64,000 nt of DNA from Aliiruegeria sabulilitoris (GCF_001558155.1 NZ_LOAS01000012.1:62001-126000); one strand, 5' to 3'; positions 46,809 to 55,845 are shown, numbered from the stretch's first letter. Translations and numbers: made by a program. Notes: generated by a model not told the origin, from the sequence alone.

Positions 46809-47201
46809 TTACTTTCTAAGCAGCTCGAACAGGCTCGAGGTCATTTTCCTCGCCTGGTCGAACATCTTGAGGTTCGCCTCGTAACTTCGCTGAGCCTGTC
46901 GGGCGTCAGCTATCTCGACGACGAGATTCACATTCGATCCGTCGTAATGCCCGGTCTCGTCCGCCATGGGGTGAGCCGGGTCGTAGACTTGCTCCAGCGG
47001 CCGCTGGTCAAGCTGCACGTGTCCGGTTGTCACCAGCTCCATGTCGCGGCCGCGATCCAGCTCGCTTTCGAACGAGACCATCTTCCGGCGGAAACCCGGG
47101 GTGTCGGCGTTGGAGATATTCTCGGAGATATGGCGCAACCGGGTCGACTGTGCCTTCAGGCCGCTGGCGGACACGGCCATGGTGTTGAAAAGATCACTCA
47201 T
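46809..47201 (-). CDS. flgC: Flagellar rod protein FlgC
   Basis: The 130-residue rod protein has NISNADTPGFRRKMV near the N terminus, DPAHPMADETGHYDGSNVN and a C-terminal rod-type helix. Size matches FlgC. Confidence 0.95.
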   Translation of the reverse strand: MSDLFNTMAVSASGLKAQSTRLRHISENISNADTPGFRRKMVSFESELDRGRDMELVTTGHVQLDQRPLEQVYDPAHPMADETGHYDGSNVNLVVEIADARQAQRSYEANLKMFDQARKMTSSLFELLRK

Positions 47202-47212
47202 CGCGGATCCCC

Positions 47213-47599
47213 CTACCGACCGATGCTGGCGCGAATCACGCCCAGACCGCTGCGATAGATCGAGATCGCCATATCGTGCTGTTGCTGGATTTCTGCAGAT
47301 TTCAGGATTTCGTCTTCGAGCGAAACGGAGTTTCCGTTCGGCGCGACGACGCCGGATTCCACGATCCGGGCCTTTGCTGCCGTTTCCTGGCTGCTGTGGC
47401 CGAAATGGCCGGGGCGCGTCGCGCGCATGGAGCCTTCGCCACTGAACTCGTTATAGCTGTCAGCGAAACTCGGGATGTCCTGCTGCCGGTAGCCCGGCGT
47501 GTCGACATTCGCGATATTCTCGGCCACGACCGACTGGCGCGCAGCGGCATGCTGGGCCAGTTGCTGCGCCATGTTCAGTAGTTCGATTTTTGTCGTCAT
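47213..47599 (-). CDS. flgB: Flagellar rod protein FlgB
   Basis: The 128-residue rod protein has ENIANVDTPGYRQQDIP. The ATG at 47599 is chosen because GGGAGA lies about seven bases upstream; an in-frame ATG at 47623 would add eight residues. First gene of the minus-strand flagellar operon, divergent from fliI by 78 bases. Confidence 0.93.
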   Translation of the reverse strand: MTTKIELLNMAQQLAQHAAARQSVVAENIANVDTPGYRQQDIPSFADSYNEFSGEGSMRATRPGHFGHSSQETAAKARIVESGVVAPNGNSVSLEDEILKSAEIQQQHDMAISIYRSGLGVIRASIGR

Positions 47600-47677
47600 C
47601 GGGGGTTCTCCCTCGGCTTTCAATCAAGGCTTAACTCCGATTCCTTTAGAAACGGTGTGCGTCCAAAAGGGGAACCC

Positions 47678-49000
47678 ATGATGCACGGCAGAAGCCTCGA
47701 AACGCTTGCTTGCGAAATCCGCTCGATGACACCCGTTCGGCCCGTGGGGCGCGTTGTCGCCGCCGGGCACGGTATCCTGACCATTGGTGGCCTGCAGGAG
47801 GACGCGGCGCTGGGCGATCACGTCCGGCTGGAGACGCGGCACGGGGTGTTGCGGGGGGAGGTGATCAATATCTCGCGGGATGGCGTCGCCGTTCTGCCCG
47901 ACGGCTCCGGAGAGGGCATTCGAATCGGGGATCCTGCCGTTCTCAAGGGGGCGCCAGTGATCGCTCCGTCCGACCACTGGGTTGGCCGAATCGTCGATCC
48001 CTATGGCAATTCGCTGGATGGCCGGAGCCTTGGGCGGGGCGCCACCGAGAGGCCATTGCGGGCCTCGCCGCCCGTTGCAACGCGCAGGCGTTCGCTCGGG
48101 GAACGTCTGCCGACCGGTCTTGCCGTGTTCGATACCATGTTGCCACTCGTCCGCGGGCAGCGGATCGGGATCTTTTCCGGCTCTGGCGTCGGCAAGTCGA
48201 CGCTTCTCGGGAACCTGACCCGCCAGGTCGATTGCGACGTCGCCGTGGTGGCGCTCGTCGGCGAGCGCGGGCGGGAAGTTCGGGAATTCGTCGAATCCAA
48301 TCTCGGCCCGGAAGGCATGAAGAAATCCGTCGTGGTGACGTCGACGTCCGACCAGCCCCCGCTGGCCCGTCGTCGCGCCATGTGGACGGCGATGAGCATC
48401 GCGGAGCATTTCCGGGATCAGGGCAAGCATGTCCTCTTTCTTGCCGATTCGGTCACGCGCTTTGCCGAGGCACATCGCGAGGTGGCTCTCGCGGCCGGCG
48501 AGTCCTCCTCCTTGCGCGGTTTCCCTCCGTCCACGGCGCACCAGATCATGACCCTCGCCGAGCGCGCCGGGCCGGGAGATGTCCGCCATGGCGGAGACAT
48601 CACGGCGGTATTTACCGTGCTCGTCGCAGGGTCGGACATGGACGAGCCGGTGGCGGATATCTTGCGCGGCGTTCTCGACGGGCATGTCATCCTTGACCGA
48701 CAGATCGCGGAACGTGGGCGTTTCCCAGCGGTTGACCTGCTTCGCTCCGTTTCGCGCAGCCTGCCGGGCGCGGCGAGCGAGACCGAGAACGTTCTGATCC
48801 GCCTGGCCCGTCAGCGCCTCGGGGCCTATGACCGCGCCGAGGTCATGATTCAGGCCGGTCTCTATACCTCCGGCAGTGACCCGGAGGTCGACGCGGCAAT
48901 CCAGGTATATTCGCAACTCGACAGCTTTCTTGCGGAGCAGTCGCCCGAGGGACCGGAGGCCGCGTTTGCACGGCTCGGGGCAATTCTGGCCCGCAGGTGA
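47678..49000 (+). CDS. fliI: Flagellar export ATPase FliI
   Basis: The 440-residue F1-beta-like ATPase of the flagellar secretion system has Walker A GSGVGKST near residue 170, VVALVGERGREVREF, and LFLADSVTRFAEAHREVAL (split as LFLADSVTRF). The ATG at 47678 with AAAGGGGA before it is preferred to a GTG 21 bases upstream. Divergent from flgB. Confidence 0.96.
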   Translation: MMHGRSLETLACEIRSMTPVRPVGRVVAAGHGILTIGGLQEDAALGDHVRLETRHGVLRGEVINISRDGVAVLPDGSGEGIRIGDPAVLKGAPVIAPSDHWVGRIVDPYGNSLDGRSLGRGATERPLRASPPVATRRRSLGERLPTGLAVFDTMLPLVRGQRIGIFSGSGVGKSTLLGNLTRQVDCDVAVVALVGERGREVREFVESNLGPEGMKKSVVVTSTSDQPPLARRRAMWTAMSIAEHFRDQGKHVLFLADSVTRFAEAHREVALAAGESSSLRGFPPSTAHQIMTLAERAGPGDVRHGGDITAVFTVLVAGSDMDEPVADILRGVLDGHVILDRQIAERGRFPAVDLLRSVSRSLPGAASETENVLIRLARQRLGAYDRAEVMIQAGLYTSGSDPEVDAAIQVYSQLDSFLAEQSPEGPEAAFARLGAILARR

Positions 49001-49061
49001 GCGCGGCTTCTTCTCGGAAACGAAATCAGAAAGGGCCGGTTCGTCTGGCTTTTAGGGCGGA

Positions 49062-49436
49062 CTAACGACGTTTCCTTCCGGCATCCGCTTGCGTCAGCAG
49101 CTTTGACAGCGCGTTGTCCTTGGCAAAGGTGCGTCGGGCAGCGTCCTGTTCGCGCGCCAGCTCCGCCCGCAGGCGGGCAACGGTCATGTTCTGGCGCGCC
49201 CGTTCCCCATCGACCCAGCGAAGCCAGCGCGTGGTCGAGAGCACCTGCGCGACATCGAGTGATTCTCCGGGTGCGATTTGCTTCAGGGCGGTTTCCCTGT
49301 CCCGCGCCAGCTTGCTCAGGCGCGCGGTTGCGGCGCGCTCCTCTCCGGCCTTTTCCCGAAGCGACTGGCTGGCCGCGAGCCATGCAGCCTCGGTGACGGT
49401 TTTAAGGCGTTTGAGGTCTCGAAGGCGGTTTTTCAT
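49062..49436 (-). CDS. Small helical protein in the flagellar cluster, FliJ-like by position
   Basis: The 124-residue product begins MKNRLRDLKRLKTVTEAAWL and is almost entirely predicted helix with many Arg, Ala and Gln, as in FliJ/YscO export-stalk proteins. Sequence similarity to FliJ is too weak to name by eye. It starts seven bases after the flhB stop, is the last gene of the flhA operon and converges with fliI. A role as the export ATPase stalk or chaperone is inference from size, helix content and position. Confidence 0.65.
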   Translation of the reverse strand: MKNRLRDLKRLKTVTEAAWLAASQSLREKAGEERAATARLSKLARDRETALKQIAPGESLDVAQVLSTTRWLRWVDGERARQNMTVARLRAELAREQDAARRTFAKDNALSKLLTQADAGRKRR

Positions 49437-49443
49437 GACGTGA

Positions 49444-50529
49444 TCAATCCAGAACTCTCTGACGGGCCAGGCCCCGCATCTTCTCGGCAAAACGAATCGC
49501 GGCCGCGACGGCGCGGTACTGGTCCGGATGGATCTCCTGACCAATTTCCGTCGCGGCATGGATCGCGCGGGCGGTCGGCGGGTCACGGTGTATCGGCACC
49601 CCCGCCTCCATGGCCTTTTCCCGGATCCGGGCGGCGATTTCATCCACCCCCTTGGCAACGCAAATGGGCGGGCCGCTGAAGGAGGGATCCCATTTGAGCG
49701 CCACGGCATAATGCTCAGGGTTGACCACGACGACACTCGCATCGGGCACATCGGCCAGCATCGAGCCCATCGCGATTTCCTGTGCCCGCCTGCGCCGGGC
49801 CATCTTCATGAATGGGTCGCCTTCGGATTCCTTCGCTTCGTCCTTGAGTTCCTTGTGGGACATCATGTTGCGCCGCCGGTGTTCTGCATTCTGCCAGAGC
49901 AGATCGATGGCGCCGAAGGTCCCGAACACCAGAACGACAATGGTCAGGAAATCGACGGCAAGCTCGCCCATCAATTGCGCGACACCGCCGGGTGTCGAGG
50001 ACATCGTCGCGGCAATGTTGTCCATGCGCGCCGACAGGAAGAGGAACAGCACGCCCGACACGATGGCAAGTTTTAGAAAGCTCTTGGCGAATTCGAACAG
50101 GCCGGAGCGGCCATATTTGTTCTTGGCGTTTGACAGGGGGGATATGCGGGACAGTTTCGGTGCCAGCTTGCTGGGGGCAAAGACCAGTGTGCGTTGCGCC
50201 AGCAGGCTGGCAATCACGATCAGTCCGGGCGGCAGCATCAGGGGCAGAAGACCTTGCAGCAGCGAGCTGCCCAAGGCACCGCGTTCAAGCGGCATTCCGA
50301 GATGGGCGCGCGTGGCCGCACCATTTTCCAGACTGGCAAGAATCGATGCTCCCAAGTCGCCGAAACGGGTCGCGATCGAAGGGCCAAGTACAACAATGGC
50401 AAGCAGGATCGTGGCATAAGCGATGGCGCCGGTCAGATCCTGTGATCGTGGCACGTCGCCTTTCTTGCGCGCATCGTCCAGTTTCTTCTGGCTTGGCTCG
50501 TGTTGCTTGTCCTGCTCTTCCTCGGCCAT
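49444..50529 (-). CDS. flhB: Flagellar export gate protein FlhB
   Basis: The 361-residue protein has four membrane segments and a C-terminal cytoplasmic domain with VVNPEHYAVAL; the Asn-Pro peptide bond is the autocleavage site that switches export specificity. The N terminus EPSQKKLDDARKKGDVPRS is typical. Start overlaps the fliR stop by one base. Confidence 0.96.
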   Translation of the reverse strand: MAEEEQDKQHEPSQKKLDDARKKGDVPRSQDLTGAIAYATILLAIVVLGPSIATRFGDLGASILASLENGAATRAHLGMPLERGALGSSLLQGLLPLMLPPGLIVIASLLAQRTLVFAPSKLAPKLSRISPLSNAKNKYGRSGLFEFAKSFLKLAIVSGVLFLFLSARMDNIAATMSSTPGGVAQLMGELAVDFLTIVVLVFGTFGAIDLLWQNAEHRRRNMMSHKELKDEAKESEGDPFMKMARRRRAQEIAMGSMLADVPDASVVVVNPEHYAVALKWDPSFSGPPICVAKGVDEIAARIREKAMEAGVPIHRDPPTARAIHAATEIGQEIHPDQYRAVAAAIRFAEKMRGLARQRVLD

Positions 50530-51299
50530 CAGCGCATCCCGAATGGATCGGCCAGGACGAGTTGGAAGGCGTCGAGCCAGATTTGCAGGAGGAAGGGCGA
50601 GAGCATGGCGAGCATGGCCATTCCGACGCCGGTAATCGCAGGTGCGCCCACCAACACGACCATGAGTTGTGGCATGGCGCGGTTAATTGCCCCAAGCGCG
50701 AGGTTGTAGATGAACGCGGCCAACACGAATGGGGCGGCGAGGCAGAAGGCCAGCCGGAAGCAATAGGAGATATGGGCGATGCCGAATTCGGCGAGGTCGG
50801 TGGAATCCACCAGTTTTCCAACCGGAAAGACGCTGTAGCTCTCCATGATAGCCTTTGCCGCGAACACATGGAGATCCGCCATGACGGCGAGCGCCAGTCC
50901 GCCCATGACCAGCACATGGCCGATGGCGGGCATCGGTTCGGTCGCGGAACCGGAGAAGATCTGTGCGAGCGAGGTCGACTGCGCGATCATGGACGCGGCC
51001 ATCTGCAGGACCACGACCATCATTCGCAGCGTCAGCCCAAGAACGACACCGATCAGTGTCTCAGCGCCTATCAAGGTTAGCAGTTCGGTGCCCGTGGCGG
51101 GAGCATCCGTGGGTGGAACCGCGGGAAGGACAATCAGCGTGAAGGCCAGTGCGACGGCGAGCTTGACGCGCTGCGGCACCAGCTTCTCGCCGAAAGCCGG
51201 CAGGAAGGCGACGACACCGGCGACTCGCAGGAAGGCCACCACCCCCTGCAGCAGAAGGCTCTGGCTTGCCTGCAGCAGTTCGGGTGGCAGTTCGATCAT
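50529..51299 (-). CDS. fliR: Flagellar export gate protein FliR
   Basis: The 256-residue membrane protein has about six hydrophobic segments with FLRVAGVVAFLPAFGE at the N terminus and RMMVVVLQMAASMIAQ. The ATG overlaps the flhA stop by four bases; the longer frame upstream lies within flhA. Confidence 0.94.
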   Translation of the reverse strand: MIELPPELLQASQSLLLQGVVAFLRVAGVVAFLPAFGEKLVPQRVKLAVALAFTLIVLPAVPPTDAPATGTELLTLIGAETLIGVVLGLTLRMMVVVLQMAASMIAQSTSLAQIFSGSATEPMPAIGHVLVMGGLALAVMADLHVFAAKAIMESYSVFPVGKLVDSTDLAEFGIAHISYCFRLAFCLAAPFVLAAFIYNLALGAINRAMPQLMVVLVGAPAITGVGMAMLAMLSPFLLQIWLDAFQLVLADPFGMR

Positions 51300-53395
51300 G
51301 CCGGGACAACCCCGATCATCGATGGGCGTGCGTCCATGCCGATTTCTTCGAAGGACAGAACGGGCGAATGCACGCCCTTGGCGGCCAGAACGCTTGTCAG
51401 GAAACGCCGCCGGCGGGTCGAGGTCACAATTGCCGGGAAGATTCCTCTCTCGGCAGCTTGCGACAGCTTCTCGGAAACACCCGCGGCCAGCCGGCCAAAA
51501 TCCTCTGGCGGCAGCGCGACCTCGTTCATGCCGCCCGGGCCGTCGATCTGGTAGGAGGAAAAACGTTCCTCCCATTCCGGCGCCAGTTGGAGCAGCGGTA
51601 CAGTTCCATCCTCGCGGCGCAGCCCCGAAACGATCTGGAAACCAAGTCTCTGGCGGACATACTCACAGATCGCTTCAGGTGTGTTGAAGCTGCCGCGCGC
51701 CTCGGAAATCGCCTCCATGATGAGCGGCATGTTGCGAATGGAAACCTGTTCTTCGAGCAGCAGGCGCAGGACGGCCAGCAACATGTCGATCGGCACCTTG
51801 TCGGGTACGAGCTCGTCGATCAGCTTCCGGTTGGCTTCGGCGCGCCCCTTGTCGGAGAGATTGGTCAGCTCCTTCAAAAGGCGCCGCAGGGCCTTAAGCG
51901 TCATCAGGCGGGGGAAGTTCCGCTTGATGACTTCGAGCAGATGTGTCGCCAGAACTTCCGAAGGCGTGACAATGGTCGTACCGTCCAGGGCGACCTCCTC
52001 GCGTTGATCTTCCGGAATCCAGCGCGCGGGGGCACCGTAAACAGGCTCGGAGACGTTTTGGCCCGGAGGATAGGGAACCGAGGGGTCGGACACGAGTGCG
52101 AGCACCCGCCCGGGCTGAAGCCGGTCGCGCGCCTGTTCCACGCCCTGGATACGCAGGATATAAGTGCCCGCTTCGAGGGCGGCATTGTCGGTGAGCCGCA
52201 CTTCGGGAAGGACAAGCCCGAACTGCGAGGCGACATGGCTGCGCATGTTCGCAATGCGCGCGTCCAGGCCCGTGCCCGGATCGAGCACCATTGACACCAG
52301 CTCGGGCGCGAATTCCAGGTGAATGTCATCGAGATCGAGCATGTCGCCGATGGGGCGTTCCGAAGGAGCCGCTTCCGATTCAGGCGGTGCTTTTGCGGCT
52401 GCCGCGGCTTCGGCTTTCCGGGCTTTCAAGCCACGGAAACCAGCATATCCCAATGTGACGGCGCCCAAAACAAAAGGCAGAAACGGGAAGCCGGGAACGA
52501 GCGCGAAGACCACCATGAGCGTCGCGACGGTCAGCAGCGCCTGGGGATGCCGCCCGAGCTGCGCAAAGACCGCCAAATCCGTTGCACCCTTTTCCCCGCC
52601 ACGCGCCAGCAGCAGCGCAGAGGCGACGGAAATGATGACGGCGGGGATCTGGGATACCAGCCCGTCTCCGACCGTTAGGATTGCATAGGTTTCCAAGGCT
52701 TGCCCGACCGGCATGCCATGGACCGCCAGGCCCATGATCATGCCCATCACGAGGTTCATCAGGGTGATCAGCAGGCCGGCAATTGCGTCACCCTTAACGA
52801 ATTTGGACGCGCCGTCGAGCGAGCCGAAAAAGGTCGTTTCGGCCTGTTCCTGTTCCCTCCTTGCGCGGGCCTGCTCGTGGTTGATGGCCCCGGAGGACAT
52901 GTCGCTGTCGATCGCAAGCTGTTTGCCCGGCATCCCGTCCAGCGCGAAGCGGGCGCCGACTTCCGCCATGCGGGTCGCCCCCTTGGTGATGACAATGAAA
53001 TTCACGATCAGCAGGACGCAGAATACGACGAGACCGAGAAAGACGCTGCCGCTCATCACGAACATGGCGAAGCCCTCGATCACATCCCCGGCCGCGCCCG
53101 TACCGGTGTGACCCTGCCCGATGATGAGCTTGGTCGAGGAGACGTTGAGCGAGAGGCGCAGCATCAGCGAGGCCAGCAGGATCGTCGGGAAAGCCGAGAA
53201 ATCCAGCGGCCGCTCTATGAACAGCGTAACCGTGAAGATCAGGATCGCGAGTGCAAAGGAACTGGCCAAGCCGATATCCAGAACCCATGCCGGCATGGGC
53301 AGGACCATCATGACGATCACCGCCATCAGGGCGACAGCAAGCGCGACCGTGGGATTGAAAAGGTTCTTCAGCTCAAATCCGCCCATGTCATTCAT
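51296..53395 (-). CDS. flhA: Flagellar export gate protein FlhA
   Basis: The 699-residue protein has eight membrane segments in the N-terminal half, the family stretch RMAEVGARFALDGMPGKQLA (here cut at 20) near 140-160, and a C-terminal cytoplasmic ring domain. It forms the nonameric export ring. The ATG at 53395 was chosen since upstream sequence encodes the overlapping transglycosylase-like gene in another frame. Confidence 0.96.
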   Translation of the reverse strand: MNDMGGFELKNLFNPTVALAVALMAVIVMMVLPMPAWVLDIGLASSFALAILIFTVTLFIERPLDFSAFPTILLASLMLRLSLNVSSTKLIIGQGHTGTGAAGDVIEGFAMFVMSGSVFLGLVVFCVLLIVNFIVITKGATRMAEVGARFALDGMPGKQLAIDSDMSSGAINHEQARARREQEQAETTFFGSLDGASKFVKGDAIAGLLITLMNLVMGMIMGLAVHGMPVGQALETYAILTVGDGLVSQIPAVIISVASALLLARGGEKGATDLAVFAQLGRHPQALLTVATLMVVFALVPGFPFLPFVLGAVTLGYAGFRGLKARKAEAAAAAKAPPESEAAPSERPIGDMLDLDDIHLEFAPELVSMVLDPGTGLDARIANMRSHVASQFGLVLPEVRLTDNAALEAGTYILRIQGVEQARDRLQPGRVLALVSDPSVPYPPGQNVSEPVYGAPARWIPEDQREEVALDGTTIVTPSEVLATHLLEVIKRNFPRLMTLKALRRLLKELTNLSDKGRAEANRKLIDELVPDKVPIDMLLAVLRLLLEEQVSIRNMPLIMEAISEARGSFNTPEAICEYVRQRLGFQIVSGLRREDGTVPLLQLAPEWEERFSSYQIDGPGGMNEVALPPEDFGRLAAGVSEKLSQAAERGIFPAIVTSTRRRRFLTSVLAAKGVHSPVLSFEEIGMDARPSMIGVVPA

Positions 53396-54068
53396 TCTCT
53401 TGCCAGAAGGAATGCACGGTGCCGCTTGCCCCGAGAGACACGAGAGAGCCCGCGCCGCTTTGTGCCTTGACCGATACGGGCGTGGCCGCGGCGGGAGTTG
53501 GCTCCAGAGGTTCGGAACGTTCCGGCGCGGCGCTTTCAGGGGCTGGGATTTCCGAGATTGCTCTGAACCTGCGGATCGCTGCGTCCCAGGACTTGGTCTG
53601 GCTGAAAGTCCCGGCCAGTTGGCGCGCGGCCATTTCCGCATTCCTCACCGGGTCCATCGGTGATTCTAGATTATCGGACTCTGTCGGCTCTTGTGGCGGT
53701 CCGAGGAGGAAACAGCCCATCTTCACGCCGTGATGGCCCTGCTCGCGCAAGCGCTCCACGAAATCTGCTGCCGATTGCCGATCCGAGAACCAACGCCGTA
53801 TCCCGCCGGTTTCGACCGTCCAAGGCCAGGGGCGTTTCTTGCCATCCTGCAACTTCCCACTTTGCTCAATGGCAAGCGAGAGCAAGGCAGATGGGGGAAT
53901 TACATGGGCCAGCGCGGCGGCGTTCGCCGACTCATTGCATATTTCGGCGCCTGTCGGTGCTGCCAATGCGCCTTGCGGACAGAACAGACTCGTTGCCATG
54001 ACTATCGTGACCGCCAGTTTTCTGAGCATAGTGCCCAGGTAGACGGCAAATCCCGGCAAGGTGTTCAT
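53388..54068 (-). CDS. Exported lytic-transglycosylase-like protein of the flagellar operon
   Basis: The 226-residue precursor has a signal peptide (VTIVMATSLFCPQGALA) and a shortened SLT-like domain. ALLSLAIEQSGK holds a Glu that aligns with the catalytic residue of SLT enzymes; RPWPWTVETGG and VKMGCFLLG match the RPWPWT...VGCFQI pattern. The usual QINYxWHG segment is missing and a Pro/Glu-rich C-terminal tail follows. It could open the peptidoglycan for the rod, as SltF does in Rhodobacter, or be an inactive descendant. AAAGG lies seven bases before the ATG at 54068; it overlaps flhA by eight bases. Confidence 0.72.
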   Translation of the reverse strand: MNTLPGFAVYLGTMLRKLAVTIVMATSLFCPQGALAAPTGAEICNESANAAALAHVIPPSALLSLAIEQSGKLQDGKKRPWPWTVETGGIRRWFSDRQSAADFVERLREQGHHGVKMGCFLLGPPQEPTESDNLESPMDPVRNAEMAARQLAGTFSQTKSWDAAIRRFRAISEIPAPESAAPERSEPLEPTPAAATPVSVKAQSGAGSLVSLGASGTVHSFWQENE

Positions 54069-54259
54069 GCGAAAGCCTTTCTGCTTCACTTGGCTTCTGG
54101 CTATCTCGACAGGGTTTACGAGCGGTTACCGGGCAAGGTGTTAGCGGTGTCGATCGCAAAAAAGAAAGCGAACTTGCGCCTGAAGCGGCCCATTCACAGC
54201 GTTGTTTTGAATCTTTCGATATGGTACCGGTAAGTCAGAATGGCTTCAGGAGATTGGCT

Positions 54260-54604
54260 ATGAAAAGATTTATGCACCTCGGAGCGACCCTTTGTGTCGC
54301 CCTCATCAGTTTTGCGGCGACGGCACAGGCTGAGACCGCCCGCGAATATGCCGAAAGCAAAGGTCTCTGCGAAGACCGTGGCGGTCTGGCAGAAGCAGAG
54401 TTCTTCGATACCACAGACAATGCGGGAAACCCGGCAAAGGGACTGAGATACCGTTGTAACTCGGTCGCAGCCATTGATCCCGCGACTGGCGCGGCTATCG
54501 GTGCCGGGGTTCTTCTGCTTGGTCTCGGTCTTGGCGGCGGCGACGATGGAGGCTCCAGCGGTACCTCGGGCACCGGACCGTCAGGCACCTCCAGCACGAA
54601 CTGA
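54260..54604 (+). CDS. Small exported protein with a Gly/Ser tail
   Basis: The 114-residue protein has a clear signal peptide (hydrophobic stretch then AQAETAREYAES), two cysteines in the body (GLCEDRGG and YRCNSVAA), a hydrophobic glycine-rich segment near 80-95 (GAGVLLLGLGLGGG) and a Gly/Ser/Thr C terminus. AGGAGA lies eight bases before the ATG at 54260; an upstream ATG at 54221 lacks this. No family was recognised. A terminator follows. Confidence 0.68.
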   Translation: MKRFMHLGATLCVALISFAATAQAETAREYAESKGLCEDRGGLAEAEFFDTTDNAGNPAKGLRYRCNSVAAIDPATGAAIGAGVLLLGLGLGGGDDGGSSGTSGTGPSGTSSTN

Positions 54605-54652
54605 TCCCAACTGCGCGGCGTCAAGATGGCGTCTGAGCTATCAAGAAAAAGA

Positions 54653-54681
54653 GGGCCCAGGAGACAATCCTGGGCCCTTTT
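54653..54681. terminator. Intrinsic terminator, both directions
   Basis: GGGCCCAGGA-GACAA... pairs with TCCTGGGCCC then TTTT on the plus strand, and A residues precede it (AAAAAGAGG) to serve the minus-strand gene. It lies between two convergent genes. Confidence 0.9.
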
Positions 54682-54698
54682 CATTGGGCAGGCCGCCG

Positions 54699-55403
54699 TC
54701 ACACCATCCGTATGACATCCTTGTTGATCGCGAGCACGTAGCCCTTTCGGGCGATATTCCGCACCAGCAACTCGCTGACCATCTGGTTTCCAAGAGAATC
54801 GCGCAGCCGCTTGATGCGCGTGGCCCCGGCAGCTTCCTCGCAATCCTCCGGGCGCCGTCCCTGGATCACGGCTTCCAGTTCCGCCCCTGTCAGGAACTCT
54901 TCGTCCATGCGCGCCTCGGCCAAGGCAGCCAGCGTCTCGATGGCGGCTTCGGTCAGCTTGAATTCCATGTTGTTTATCAGCACCAGACGCTCCTGGCGGC
55001 TGATGATCAGGTCTGTGACCTGGATGCCCTGCCGCTCGATCTCGCCCATGCGGCGGTTGAGGATGACGATCGCCACCAGCAGGGAGAGCGCCGCAACCAG
55101 CAGCGCAGCGGCAAAGATCAGCAGCACGAAGATGATCTGCCGGTAGCTCTGCAGCACGTCCGAAAAGGAGGTTCCGCTCGCGGCGAGAATCTCCAGAAGC
55201 CGGATCTCGGCCTCCGAGGTCAGGTCGTTATTCTCGACAAAGATCCGCTCGACCCGCGCGTTGAACGCATCCGCATCCGGGAGGTTGGCAAATAGCAGCA
55301 CTGCGGCCAGGGCAAGGACACCGACGATGCCGACAACGCCGAACAGGACCGCCCGGACACCGGCGCGCCGCGCTTCAATAACGGAGATGGAACTGTCCGG
55401 CAC
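54699..55403 (-). CDS. Membrane-anchored winged-helix protein (ToxR-like regulator)
   Basis: The ~234-residue protein has two membrane helices (about 18-40 and 90-115) around a ~45-residue periplasmic loop and a cytoplasmic C-terminal domain. That domain, FKLTEAAIETLAALAEA onward with RIKRLRDSLGNQ and NIARKGYVLAI, has the OmpR/ToxR-type winged-helix pattern (recognition helix then GY wing). It would thus be a transcription factor with both termini in the cytoplasm, the reverse order of ToxR. The GTG at 55403 is preferred (AGAGGA six bases upstream) over a TTG at 55421. It overlaps the upstream exported-protein gene by 29 bases. Confidence 0.7.
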   Translation of the reverse strand: MPDSSISVIEARRAGVRAVLFGVVGIVGVLALAAVLLFANLPDADAFNARVERIFVENNDLTSEAEIRLLEILAASGTSFSDVLQSYRQIIFVLLIFAAALLVAALSLLVAIVILNRRMGEIERQGIQVTDLIISRQERLVLINNMEFKLTEAAIETLAALAEARMDEEFLTGAELEAVIQGRRPEDCEEAAGATRIKRLRDSLGNQMVSELLVRNIARKGYVLAINKDVIRMV

Positions 55404-55668
55404 TCGCTTTCCTCTCGGCAAGGCCGGACTCGTCGAAGACGCCCAGCACGTTCAGAAGGGTCCAGCCATCGCGGGCAATGCGCTGTCGTATCTGCGCGGC
55501 CGCGGCGCCGGGATTGCAGGCATTTCCGTCGATGCGGATGGTGCCGTAATGCAGCCGCAACGGGTTGTCTTGCTTGGCCTTGTAGTCGGCGTAGCAGGCC
55601 GCTTGTGCGGGCAGAGCTAGCAGCATGAGAGCGGCGGCGCAGGCCATTATCCGGGGTTTGGTCATCAT
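55375..55668 (-). CDS. Small exported protein overlapping the membrane regulator gene
   Basis: The ~97-residue precursor starts MMTKPRIMACAAALMLLALPAQA, a signal peptide, followed by ACYADYKAKQDNPLRLHYG and a second Cys in DGNACNPG that could pair with the first. No family was recognised by eye. The start is uncertain: an in-frame ATG at 55716 exists, and neither has a strong ribosome site. Being encoded just upstream of, and overlapping, a membrane regulator suggests a periplasmic partner (inference). Confidence 0.6.
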   Translation of the reverse strand: MMTKPRIMACAAALMLLALPAQAACYADYKAKQDNPLRLHYGTIRIDGNACNPGAAAAQIRQRIARDGWTLLNVLGVFDESGLAERKASAGQFHLRY

Positions 55669-55845
55669 GCGGGAACAGTGGGCGGAATCCCTGCAAAATT
55701 CAATAACGACAGGCATCTATGCGCTCGTTATTCGATAACATCCCGCCGTTATTGCATGATTTCGGGCTCCGGAGCGAGGGTGTTCGCAGCAGGACCGGCG
55801 CGAGCAGCGTCGCTGGTCAAGGCGACGAATGACAGGAGACAGAAA

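Noticed and set aside
47600-47677. CtrA-type TTAA-N7-TTAA site between flgB and fliI
   Set aside because: One TTAA and one TTTA are present but the spacing is not seven bases, so no CtrA box is claimed although CtrA control of flagella is common in this group.
52700-53470. Plus-strand frame rich in His/Asp over flhA
   Set aside because: Antisense shadow of FlhA membrane segments; no ribosome site or motif.
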